Assembly: GCA_029866325.1 (NCBI GenBank)
Contig: JARWZO010000009.1
Coordinates: forward strand, 42,361 to 106,360
From: Fluviicola sp.
GTDB lineage: Bacteria; Bacteroidota; Bacteroidia; Flavobacteriales_D; Crocinitomicaceae
Reading direction: 5' to 3'
Length of the DNA stretch: 64,000 nucleotides
How positions within the stretch are numbered: the first letter of the stretch is position 1; each line of letters opens with the position of its first letter. The notes under the pieces were generated by a model. It did no database searches, had not been told where the DNA came from, and saw nothing but the letters and a program-made list of their open reading frames with translations. The position numbers and the translations under genes were made by a program. Positions 56,645 through 64,000 of this stretch are shown here, piece after piece.

Positions 56645-58231
56645 ATGAAAAATAACCTTTTCTTATTCTTAGGTTTCTTTGCATTTACAGCTCATTCACA
56701 AACCGTTACGGTAACCAGCAGTGCAGAAATGCCGTTGGAAGCGAATACCGGATCATGGAAGCGCACCTTGGGAAGTGACGAAAACGGTCATTACTTGTTG
56801 CGCGAAAGAGGTGATATCAGCAATATGTTTACCATTGTGGAATGCTACAATCAGCAACTGAAATTGGTGAGATCAATTGAGATCCCCGGTTCTTCCGGCA
56901 CATTCGCCGATGGAAAACTACACCGCCAAACAGAGTTGAATAAAGGTCGTATTCTAACCTTTCATGATCGGTGGACAAAAGCAGACAAATCAACCTATTT
57001 CAGTGTAATTCCGTATGGAATGGACGGTGTGGCAGGTGAAGAAAAGCAATTGGACAGTGAATCTGCCGAAAGTCAGATGAAAAGCGCCAATTACCGGATT
57101 TCATTGTCACCCGACGGAAGTAAGTTACTCGTAATGACCGAACGTCCTTTTGAAAAAGGTGGTTTGGAAAAACTGCGTTTAAAGGTATTTTCAACCGATA
57201 ACTTCGAAGTGCTGTGGTCAAAAGACCTCAACCTCGACACGGAAGCTGAGCGTTATCCCAACAATAACATTTTGGTTGACAATCAAGGAAATGCGTTTGT
57301 TTACAAAGACATCAAAATCACCAACAAAGAGCACATTTACCAGTTGATCACAACCAACGCCGAAGGTTCCAAAACTCAAGGAATTGATCTGAAAACCTAC
57401 TTTCCTACCCATTTCAAAATGGTGTTTGATGCTCAAGGAAAGTTAGTAATTGGTGGTATGTTGGCAACTGCCGGTTCAAGCTCAACCAATTGGGAACGTT
57501 TATGGATCTTGAAAGCAGATGCATCCGGAATCCTTTCCAATAACATCAATCCATTGGGAACCGATTTATTAATGGCACAATTGTCAGAAAAATCTGCCGG
57601 TCAACCCGATGCGAAGCTCTCCGATTTCGTACTGAAAGATATTTTGGTAAAACCTGAAGGCGGAATTATCTTGTTGGCCGAGCATTTTAAATCGACCAGC
57701 TCGGTAATCGGTACAGCCATGCCAGCGGTTTACGAATACGACCTGCAATATGGAGGAATCATTGCGATTTCAACCGACGATGAAGCGAAAGAACAATGGC
57801 ATCGTTATTACGATAAACGACAATCCGAAAAAACACGTGATCAAAAATTGCATTACGGCTCGTTTATCTATCAGCTCAAAGGTGGTCAGTTGTTCCTTGC
57901 ATGGAATTTCACTGACTTGCACAATGACGCGCCGATTCACAACTTCCGCTATTGGTTCGATTTGAACGGCAACAAGATCAACATCGACAACCTGTACGGA
58001 AAAGAAGCGTTCTACCCAACTTTGTTGACTGTGATCAATGCCGACGGAAGTTTGGTATATACCGACAGAACATTTGCGTCATTGCCACTCGTCGACATTC
58101 AAAAACCGAATGCGTTTCCAATGGCCATTGACCCTTCTTTCTTTTTCACAACCGAAAGCGGAATGGTGGTTCTTTCTCGTATGAACGGAATTCCGTGTAA
58201 ACGCTATAAATTCAATACAATTTCATTTTAG
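56645..58231 (+). CDS. Secreted beta-rich (propeller-like) protein of unknown function
   Basis: About 528 residues. The ATG at 56645 starts a signal peptide (MKNNLFLFLGFFAFTAHSQ). An earlier in-frame start at 56618 would overlap the upstream gene. The body has repeated strand patterns such as VDNQGNAFVYKD, FDAQGKLVIGGML and DGSLVYTDRTF that suggest a propeller. No T9SS domain is visible at the C-terminus, so it is probably periplasmic. Coupled to the preceding secreted protein gene by an 8-base spacing. A terminator follows. Confidence 0.65.
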   Translation: MKNNLFLFLGFFAFTAHSQTVTVTSSAEMPLEANTGSWKRTLGSDENGHYLLRERGDISNMFTIVECYNQQLKLVRSIEIPGSSGTFADGKLHRQTELNKGRILTFHDRWTKADKSTYFSVIPYGMDGVAGEEKQLDSESAESQMKSANYRISLSPDGSKLLVMTERPFEKGGLEKLRLKVFSTDNFEVLWSKDLNLDTEAERYPNNNILVDNQGNAFVYKDIKITNKEHIYQLITTNAEGSKTQGIDLKTYFPTHFKMVFDAQGKLVIGGMLATAGSSSTNWERLWILKADASGILSNNINPLGTDLLMAQLSEKSAGQPDAKLSDFVLKDILVKPEGGIILLAEHFKSTSSVIGTAMPAVYEYDLQYGGIIAISTDDEAKEQWHRYYDKRQSEKTRDQKLHYGSFIYQLKGGQLFLAWNFTDLHNDAPIHNFRYWFDLNGNKINIDNLYGKEAFYPTLLTVINADGSLVYTDRTFASLPLVDIQKPNAFPMAIDPSFFFTTESGMVVLSRMNGIPCKRYKFNTISF

Positions 58232-58239
58232 AAAACCAT

Positions 58240-58278
58240 CGTCGGCAGGCAGATCAATTTACTTGCCGACGGTTTTTT
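58240..58278 (+). terminator. Intrinsic terminator
   Basis: CGTCGGCA (58240-58247) pairs with TGCCGACG (58264-58271), extended by AAACC/GGTTT, and is followed by six T residues. Confidence 0.85.
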
Positions 58279-58388
58279 ATAAACGGAAGCACCCCCAATA
58301 TCCCTCGGTAACACAAGTCACACATAGCCTTATTTCGAGTAGTTACATTTACTTGTAAATCACATAATTAAAACAAATACTACTGACT

Positions 58389-58595
58389 ATGAAATCAAAC
58401 ATGGGAACCGCAGACAGAGTTATTCGGGTGATCATCGCAGCCGTAATCGCTACACTTTATTTCACACACATCCTTACAGGAACGTTGGGAATTGTGTTGA
58501 TGATTGTAGCCGGAGTTTTTGTACTCACTTCATTGATCAGTTTTTGTCCGTTATACCGTATTATTGGAGTTAATACGTGTAAAAGAAAATCATAA
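58389..58595 (+). CDS. YgaP-like small membrane protein (DUF2892)
   Basis: 68 residues. The pattern GTADRVIRVIIAAVIATLYF, a Gly-containing second membrane segment (LGIVLMIVAGVFVLTSLISF) and the ending CPLYRIIGVNTC are typical of the DUF2892/YgaP C-terminal membrane domain, here without the rhodanese domain. Two cysteines near the C-terminus are conserved in the family. Function unknown. It is a single gene with its own -7-like element (TACATTTA near 58344). Confidence 0.85.
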   Translation: MKSNMGTADRVIRVIIAAVIATLYFTHILTGTLGIVLMIVAGVFVLTSLISFCPLYRIIGVNTCKRKS

Positions 58596-58807
58596 AAACG
58601 AAAAACTGTTCCAAAACGCTACTTTGGAGAATCGATTGATCTGGTTTTGGAGCAGTTACTCCTATTCGCTTTACTCACCTACTTGCCAAATAATCGAAAT
58701 CGCAGGCGGATTCGAATCATCTTTGTTTTTTGTTCTCATCGCAGGTTACTTCCTCGATTTTCATTCGGTGTTGATTGTGACCGGCCTAAAAAGCAGTTTT
58801 TGACAAA

Positions 58808-58835
58808 TTGATTTTCAGGAATGCGTGTAGTTTTG
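58808..58835 (+). promoter_or_regulatory. Promoter of the outer-membrane receptor gene
   Basis: TTG at 58808-58810, 17-nt spacer, TAGTTTTG at 58828-58835: complete consensus match. The ATG at 58840 is only 4 bases downstream, so the message would be nearly leaderless. Confidence 0.6.
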
Positions 58836-58839
58836 AAGC

Positions 58840-61344
58840 ATGAATCGTTTACTTGCTTTGCTACCGCTTTTCATTCGCGGGTTTCGCATCAAACCAACCT
58901 TAAAAACGCCAGTCCTGTCTGGTTATTTATGGATTGGGATTTTCCTCTTCTCCGGTTTTCAATCACACGCTCAAGAATCAGGAACCGCCCTATCGTTGCA
59001 ATTTACCAATGTACAAAAGCAAGCAATTCCGGATGTTTCCGTTAGTTTATTTAGTCAATTGGATTCTTCCTTGGTTAAATTGGAAATTGCAGACAGTATT
59101 GGTGTCGCCTTGTTTGAAGGGTTGCAGCCGGGAAGTTATTTCTTCACTGCATCAACATTCGGTTATACAACTTATATTTCCGATTCGTTCACTATTGCAA
59201 TTGATCAGCCAACCATTACTTTTCCATTGATCTCACTAATGGAAGAAAAATTATTGGAAGAAGCTTCCGTTGTTTATAAAAAGCAGTTTATTGAACGTCA
59301 CCTCGACAAAATTGTGCTGAATGTAGACAATAGCATTGTTTCGATGGGGAGTTCTGTGCTGGATGTATTGGCTCGTGCTCCGGGGATAACCATCAGTAAC
59401 GGAAATGCAATTGTGCTACGTGGTAAACAAGGAGTGCGTATAATGCTGGATGGCAAACCTTCACAATTGGGCGGAGAAGACCTCATCAATTACTTAAAAA
59501 CCATTCCATCGGCAACTGTCGATAAAATTGAAATCATTACGCATCCATCAGCGAAATATGATGCTGCCGGAAATGCCGGAATTATCAATATCAAATTCAA
59601 AAAAGACCAGCGTCAAGGATTCAACGGGAGCGTTTCACTAAGTGCCGGACAAGGAGTTTATTTCAAACCAACAGCAGCCACCAGTCTCAATTTCAGGAAA
59701 AAGAAAGTGAATCTGTTTGGAACGTACTCATTCGCTAAACCGGATGGTTTTACGCGTTTTTACATCAATCGCAAGTTTTTTGACAGTACACAAACCATTT
59801 CATCGATTTTTGACCAAAACTCATTGACCAAACAACCTGTTGAGGCACACAATGCAAAAATCGGTGTCGACTTCTATACTTCTCAGAAAACCATCATTGG
59901 TGCTGTGTTTACCGGAAATTGGTCTGCCAGTAACAGGTCAGGATTTACCGCGGCGGAAATTACGGATGCCTCCAATCAATTGCGTTATACCTCAGAAACC
60001 AATAATATACTCAATGATAAACGGTTTAATGGATTTGGAAACATCAATTTTAAGCATACCTTCGACTCTACCGGAAAGGAATTAACGGTAGATCTCGATT
60101 ACGGCCAGCTTCAGTCCAAAAGCTTTCAAACATTCTTATCCAACTATTACGATTCGATCAAAAACCCTACGTATACCAATGCATTGCGCACCACTCAATC
60201 GGGACTAATCACGGTACTTTCTTTCAAAGCTGATTACGTGCATCCGTTGAAGAAAAATGCCCTATTCGAAACAGGACTGAAAAGTAGTTTCGTGAAAACG
60301 GACAATGATATTCTCTTGTATACAATCATCAATGGAATAGAAGCCTACGACTCTACCCGATCCAATCATTTCATTTATGATGAAAACATTAATGCCGGGT
60401 ATATCAATTACTCCAAGGAATACAAAAAAATCAGTTTTCAACTAGGATTGCGTGCCGAACAAACCCGAACGAATGGAAAACAGGTAACTTCGGGAGAAGA
60501 ATTTGAACGCAATTACCTTTATTTTTTTCCTAGTGCGTTCTTTAATTACACGGCTAGCGATAACTATACGCTTTCCCTTTCATACAGCAAACGTATTGAT
60601 CGACCAAATTACAGCCAATTGAATCCGTTGACATTCTTTGCTGATCCTTACACCTATGTTGTGGGCGATCCGCAATTAAAACCCGCAATCACGCATTCGT
60701 TTGACATCTCGCACACATTTAAGGGGCAATACATTGGTGCTATCGGTTATTCAAAAAGTAAAGAATCCATTACCGATGTGTTTGTACAGAACGATTCTAC
60801 TAAGGTTTCTTATCAAATTCCAACCAACATGCGCGATTTTCAGCAGGTGTATGTGTCGGTAAGTGTTCCTTTTAGTGTGAAAAAGTGGTTGAATTCAAAT
60901 TTGACAGTGAATGCTTACTGGATTAAGTACCAAAGTTCGCTGTTGGGTGGCGAGTTGATCAATCAAAATGTATCTTGGGATTTAAATCTGACCAATAGTT
61001 TTGTTTTTGGTTCGAATGGATGGTCAGCTGAGTTGAGCGCAGTTTATCAAGGTCGACAAGCTTGGGGGCAATTTATAATCAAGGATTTAGCGCAAATCAC
61101 CATTGGTGGGCAGAAAGTGCTAAAAAACAAGACCACCATTTTCAAGCTTTCTTTAAGTGATGTATTCTATACCAATCGAATTGCCGTACTTGTAAACTAT
61201 TTAAATCAGGATTTTAGAACCAGTAGAACATGGGATTCACGTGTAGTGACATTTTCATTTGTACAACGTTTCGGGAAGAATACGGTAGCACAAGCGCGTC
61301 GCAGGAACACAGGTGTTGAAGATGTGAAGCAACGAACGAATTAG
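58840..61344 (+). CDS. Outer-membrane receptor, OMP_b-brl_3 type with carboxypeptidase-regulatory domain
   Basis: 834 residues. An unusually long, basic N-region (MNRLLALLPLFIRGFRIKPT) precedes the signal core LSGYLWIGIFLFSGFQSHAQ. A CarboxypepD_reg-like domain (about 50-140) and a plug-like region (about 145-250: IMLDGKPSQLGG, IEIITHPSAKYDAAGNAGII) are followed by a barrel with LSLSYSKRIDRPNYSQLNP, the hallmark of this receptor family. It is distinct from SusC-type receptors, and no substrate partner gene lies next to it. Confidence 0.9.
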   Translation: MNRLLALLPLFIRGFRIKPTLKTPVLSGYLWIGIFLFSGFQSHAQESGTALSLQFTNVQKQAIPDVSVSLFSQLDSSLVKLEIADSIGVALFEGLQPGSYFFTASTFGYTTYISDSFTIAIDQPTITFPLISLMEEKLLEEASVVYKKQFIERHLDKIVLNVDNSIVSMGSSVLDVLARAPGITISNGNAIVLRGKQGVRIMLDGKPSQLGGEDLINYLKTIPSATVDKIEIITHPSAKYDAAGNAGIINIKFKKDQRQGFNGSVSLSAGQGVYFKPTAATSLNFRKKKVNLFGTYSFAKPDGFTRFYINRKFFDSTQTISSIFDQNSLTKQPVEAHNAKIGVDFYTSQKTIIGAVFTGNWSASNRSGFTAAEITDASNQLRYTSETNNILNDKRFNGFGNINFKHTFDSTGKELTVDLDYGQLQSKSFQTFLSNYYDSIKNPTYTNALRTTQSGLITVLSFKADYVHPLKKNALFETGLKSSFVKTDNDILLYTIINGIEAYDSTRSNHFIYDENINAGYINYSKEYKKISFQLGLRAEQTRTNGKQVTSGEEFERNYLYFFPSAFFNYTASDNYTLSLSYSKRIDRPNYSQLNPLTFFADPYTYVVGDPQLKPAITHSFDISHTFKGQYIGAIGYSKSKESITDVFVQNDSTKVSYQIPTNMRDFQQVYVSVSVPFSVKKWLNSNLTVNAYWIKYQSSLLGGELINQNVSWDLNLTNSFVFGSNGWSAELSAVYQGRQAWGQFIIKDLAQITIGGQKVLKNKTTIFKLSLSDVFYTNRIAVLVNYLNQDFRTSRTWDSRVVTFSFVQRFGKNTVAQARRRNTGVEDVKQRTN

Positions 61345-61372
61345 GAAAGCAAGGGCATTAGCGCAATGAAGA

Positions 61373-61413
61373 ATGGATGCCCATCTCGGCGAGCCAAATT
61401 CGTGCATTTGTGG
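61373..61413 (+). repeat. Fragment of repeat family R1
   Basis: CTCGGCGAGCC followed by TTCGTGCATTTGTGGGAA resembles the right end of the copy at 48923-49063 (TAGGCGAGCC, then TCTGTGCATCTGTGGGA). The left half is missing. Confidence 0.5.
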
Positions 61414-61525
61414 GAAACCTTTCTGCCCTTCTCTTGAACTACGTGGGAATTCTGTGAATATTTCAACACAACTAGACACGATTTCTCACAAAAGCGTACC
61501 TTCGCAAACTGCAAAATTTCGAACG

Positions 61526-62533
61526 ATGCTTAAAATTGACATGCACACCCATATCATTCCGAAAAACCTACCAAAATGGGCTACAGAATTCGGATACGGT
61601 AATTTCATCCACCTCGAACACAACGACAATGGAACAGCCGACATGATGCAAGGTGGTCAGTTTTTCAGACGCATCGAGGAGAATTGCTGGGGGGAAGAAA
61701 TGCGCATTAAGGAGTACGAGCAATTCTATACTCAAGTTCAGGTGGTTTGTACCATTCCGGTATTATTTGCCTATTGGGCGAAACCTGATCACGGATTAAA
61801 AGTTTCGCAGTTTCTCAATGATCACATCGCCGAATTATCAGCGCGCTATCCAAAAAATTACCTCGGCCTTGCCACGCTTCCCATGCAAGATACTAAACTG
61901 GCTATTCAGGAATTGGAACGGGCAAAAAACAGTGGTCATCTTGGTATTCAAATCGGGTCAAATATCAATGGTAAAAACCTGAACGAAGAAGAACTATTCC
62001 CCATTTTTGAAGCTTGTGCCGATTTGGGAATGGCCGTAATGGTTCACCCTTGGGAAATGATGGGCGAAAACGATATGAAAAAATACTGGCTCCCATGGTT
62101 GGTCGGAATGCCCGCTGAAACATCACGCGCCGCATGCTCAATGATCTTTGGTGGCATATTGGAACGCCTGCCTAATCTTCGTGTTTGTTTTTCACATGCA
62201 GGAGGCTCATTTCTGCCAACATTGGGGCGTATTGAACACGGATTTAATTGCCGTCCTGATTTAGTAGCCATCGACAACAAACGAAATCCACGCGAATACT
62301 TGGGCAAATTCTGGATCGACTCCATCACGCACGACATCGATATGTTGGAATATGTATTGAAAATGCAAGGAAGCAAACGAGTATGCCTCGGCTCAGATTA
62401 TCCGTTTCCGTTAGGAGATTTGGAAATCGGGAAATTCATCGAAGACAGCGATCTTTCGCAATCGGTAAAAGAAGATATTTTCGCCAACGCTACGCTGGAA
62501 TGGTTAGAGATTGAAGCTGGCAGGTTTACCTAA
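61526..62533 (+). CDS. ACMSD-type amidohydrolase (2-amino-3-carboxymuconate-6-semialdehyde decarboxylase)
   Basis: 335 residues, the size of human ACMSD. The metal motifs are DMHTHIIP, MVHPWE, FSHAGGSF and CLGSDYPFPLGD, in the order and spacing of the family, with the zinc His and Asp ligands intact. The enzyme decarboxylates ACMS in the kynurenine route of tryptophan breakdown, steering away from quinolinate and NAD synthesis. The ATG at 61526 is chosen since the longer frame from 61373 covers repeat DNA. No other kynurenine gene is in the window. Confidence 0.9.
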   Translation: MLKIDMHTHIIPKNLPKWATEFGYGNFIHLEHNDNGTADMMQGGQFFRRIEENCWGEEMRIKEYEQFYTQVQVVCTIPVLFAYWAKPDHGLKVSQFLNDHIAELSARYPKNYLGLATLPMQDTKLAIQELERAKNSGHLGIQIGSNINGKNLNEEELFPIFEACADLGMAVMVHPWEMMGENDMKKYWLPWLVGMPAETSRAACSMIFGGILERLPNLRVCFSHAGGSFLPTLGRIEHGFNCRPDLVAIDNKRNPREYLGKFWIDSITHDIDMLEYVLKMQGSKRVCLGSDYPFPLGDLEIGKFIEDSDLSQSVKEDIFANATLEWLEIEAGRFT

Positions 62534-62550
62534 AGAATCGTATAAACTAA

Positions 62551-62590
62551 AAAATCCCCGCTTTCACTTGAAAGCGGGGATTTTTTGAAT
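62551..62590. terminator. Bidirectional intrinsic terminator between convergent genes
   Basis: Arms 62551-62565 (ending CCCCGCTTTC) and 62570-62584 (GAAAGCGGGG) are perfectly complementary with a 4-nt loop. A and T runs flank both sides, so it can serve both strands. Confidence 0.93.
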
Positions 62591-62602
62591 CTGATTCGTC
62601 CA

Positions 62603-64000
62603 TTAATTATTCAAGACAAACGGCAGTCTTTCCGTTCCCTGATTTGTTTTAATAGACAAGGTATACATTCCTCGACTATGTTTCGATAGGTCGATCGTAA
62701 GGATAGAAACCTGAACATTTCCTAGGTTTTCTACCAATCTTCCTGCATTGTCGTAAATAACAATATGCTCGATTAGGGTGCTTCCTGCATCAACTGTAAA
62801 CACTCCAGAAGAAGGATTTGGGAACAGTCGGATAATAGAAGCTCCGGTTTCGGAAAGACTCAAACAATCGTCGATCAAAATATCCGAAGTCGCACTTCCC
62901 ATACAACCGTTTCCGTCAATAAATGTATAGATTAATGTAGTTGTTCCCAATCCGGGTACCGAAGGATCGAATTGTCCGCTGGTAACACCTGTTCCACTAT
63001 ACGTACCTCCTGCCGGGCTACCTTGTGTTAAGGTCAGCATCGGGTTGTAATCACACATATCCGCCAATGGTCCGAACGTAACTGTTGGCAATGTATTCAC
63101 GGTAACGATTGTTGCCAATGATGAATCCGAAACACATGTTCCGTTATCCTCTGTAACTGTATATGTTCCGGAAGTAGAAACGGTAATCGATTGCGTGGTT
63201 TCTCCTGTTGACCAAACATTTCCACTAGCTGATGATGACGTCAATACCACATCATCGCCTGCACAGAATGTCAACGGACCACTTACCGTGATAGTTGGAG
63301 CCGTTGGAGTTGGATTCACCGTAACTGTTATTCCTGTTGATGGAGAAGAAACACATGTTCCATCATCGAACATCACTGTATAAGTTCCCGCTGTTGATAC
63401 GGTAATCGACTGCGCTGTTTCGCCAGTTGACCATATATTACCCGTCAATTCGGAAGAGATCAACGTAACGCTTCCGCCTGAGCAGAAAGTTGTTGATCCG
63501 GCTATCGTAACTGATGGTGCTGAAGGAGTAGGATTCACTGTAACAGTTGTGCCGGACGAAGGAGCTGAAACACATGTTCCGTTGTCAACAGATACAGTAT
63601 AAGTTCCTGAAGTTGAAACAGTAATTGATTGTGTTGTTGCACCAGTCGACCAAAGGTTTCCTGTAGCTGATGATGAAGTTAATACCACACTTCCACCCGC
63701 ACAGAACGTCAACGGACCACTCGCTGAGATTGTTGGCGTTGTAGGAAGTGGATTCACTGTAACAGTTGTTCCGGCTGATGTAGCTGAAGTACAACCACCA
63801 CTTGTAACGGAAACTGTATATGTTCCGCTTGTTGAAACGGTAATGGATTGCGTTGTAGCACCAGTCGACCAGAGGTTTCCACTAGCCGAAGATGATGTTA
63901 ATACCACACTTCCACCTGCACAGAAAGTCAAAGGACCACCTGCTGAGATTGTTGGTGTAGCCGGTAATGCCGTTACTGTAACCGTTGTTCCGGCTGATGT
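62603..64000 (-). CDS. T9SS cargo protein with tandem Ig-like repeats, 5' end outside window
   Basis: The frame is open to the right edge, so only the C-terminal 465 residues are visible. Four 73-residue repeats (GPLTFCAGGSVVLTSS, then NLWSTGATTQSITVSTSGTY and a second Cys in DNGTCVS) are followed by one more beta domain (FDPSVPGLGTTTLIYTFIDG) and a T9SS type A sorting domain (LFPNPSSGVFTVDAG ... GMYTLSIKTNQG). The two Cys per repeat likely form a disulfide. A surface adhesin or repeat filament is likely; the N-terminal functional part lies outside. A TTG at 63931 is internal, not a real start. Confidence 0.88.
   Translation of the reverse strand, partial: TSAGTTVTVTALPATPTISAGGPLTFCAGGSVVLTSSSASGNLWSTGATTQSITVSTSGTYTVSVTSGGCTSATSAGTTVTVNPLPTTPTISASGPLTFCAGGSVVLTSSSATGNLWSTGATTQSITVSTSGTYTVSVDNGTCVSAPSSGTTVTVNPTPSAPSVTIAGSTTFCSGGSVTLISSELTGNIWSTGETAQSITVSTAGTYTVMFDDGTCVSSPSTGITVTVNPTPTAPTITVSGPLTFCAGDDVVLTSSSASGNVWSTGETTQSITVSTSGTYTVTEDNGTCVSDSSLATIVTVNTLPTVTFGPLADMCDYNPMLTLTQGSPAGGTYSGTGVTSGQFDPSVPGLGTTTLIYTFIDGNGCMGSATSDILIDDCLSLSETGASIIRLFPNPSSGVFTVDAGSTLIEHIVIYDNAGRLVENLGNVQVSILTIDLSKHSRGMYTLSIKTNQGTERLPFVLNN
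63080..64000 (-). repeat. Tandem 219-bp coding repeats continuing past the window edge
   Basis: At least four in-frame 73-codon units; the two nearest the window edge are the most alike. The next unit begins at the edge. Confidence 0.85.

Noticed and set aside
58596..58807. Possible small gene (about 79 codons) between the YgaP-like and receptor genes
   Set aside because: Overlaps the YgaP-like gene end, has no good start, and no coding character beyond chance hydrophobic residues.

Overview
The window looks like a chromosomal segment of a low-GC Bacteroidetes bacterium, most likely a flavobacterium of the Crocinitomicaceae type (Fluviicola-like). That placement is an inference. It rests on at least seven secreted proteins with type IX secretion (T9SS) C-terminal sorting domains, a gliding-motility type C-terminus on a 1501-residue adhesin-like protein, a short RpoD-type sigma factor, TonB-dependent receptors with carboxypeptidase-regulatory N-domains, and several upstream regions carrying the Bacteroidetes promoter pattern TTG - 17 to 19 nt - TAnnTTTG. 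No tRNA, rRNA, CRISPR array, prophage or recognisable transposase was seen.

Layout. 0-2 kb: 3' part of lpdA and a small membrane protein. 1.9-9.6 kb (minus): a lamin-tail T9SS protein, TonB-dependent receptor, secreted endonuclease I, and a 5'-nucleotidase split into a lipoprotein and a metallophosphatase. This reads as a surface system for degrading DNA or nucleotides and taking up the products. 10-17.6 kb (plus): dipeptidyl peptidase IV, a small membrane protein, citrate synthase and two T9SS proteins. 17.7-31.5 kb: THUMP-type RNA methyltransferase, patatin/outer-membrane protein, VOC protein, DUF4249-like lipoprotein, PriA, RpoD, LMW phosphatase, RsmI-like methylase and a secreted beta-propeller protein. 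31.5-43.4 kb (minus): giant repeat protein, DnaJ/TerB protein, HtpG, a DUF4143-type ATPase behind duplicated operator-like sites, FkbM methyltransferase and an ABC-F protein with one degenerate ATP site. 43.5-52.8 kb: LpxR-like lipid A deacylase, a hisS-hutH-membrane protein operon, a lipoprotein, a LytTR regulator with its histidine kinase, and a small surface protein. 53-64 kb: a membrane protein joining a decayed metallopeptidase-like region to an alpha/beta hydrolase, two secreted proteins, a YgaP-like membrane protein, a TonB-type outer-membrane receptor, an ACMSD-like decarboxylase, and a T9SS repeat protein cut by the window edge.

Intergenic DNA is rich in structured repeats. One is a family of about 140 bp with terminal inverted repeats (two full copies in opposite orientation and one fragment). 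Another is a perfect 28-bp inverted repeat around a 100-nt loop. A third class is AT-rich hairpins built from short tandem words such as GAGTTT/AAGTTT followed by their complement. There are also CTCC-rich palindromes.

The observations most worth following are the DNA/nucleotide scavenging operon with a terminator hairpin against the receptor start codon, the triplicated operator-like unit before the ATPase gene, the decayed peptidase-hydrolase fusion, the asymmetric ABC-F protein, and the repeat families.
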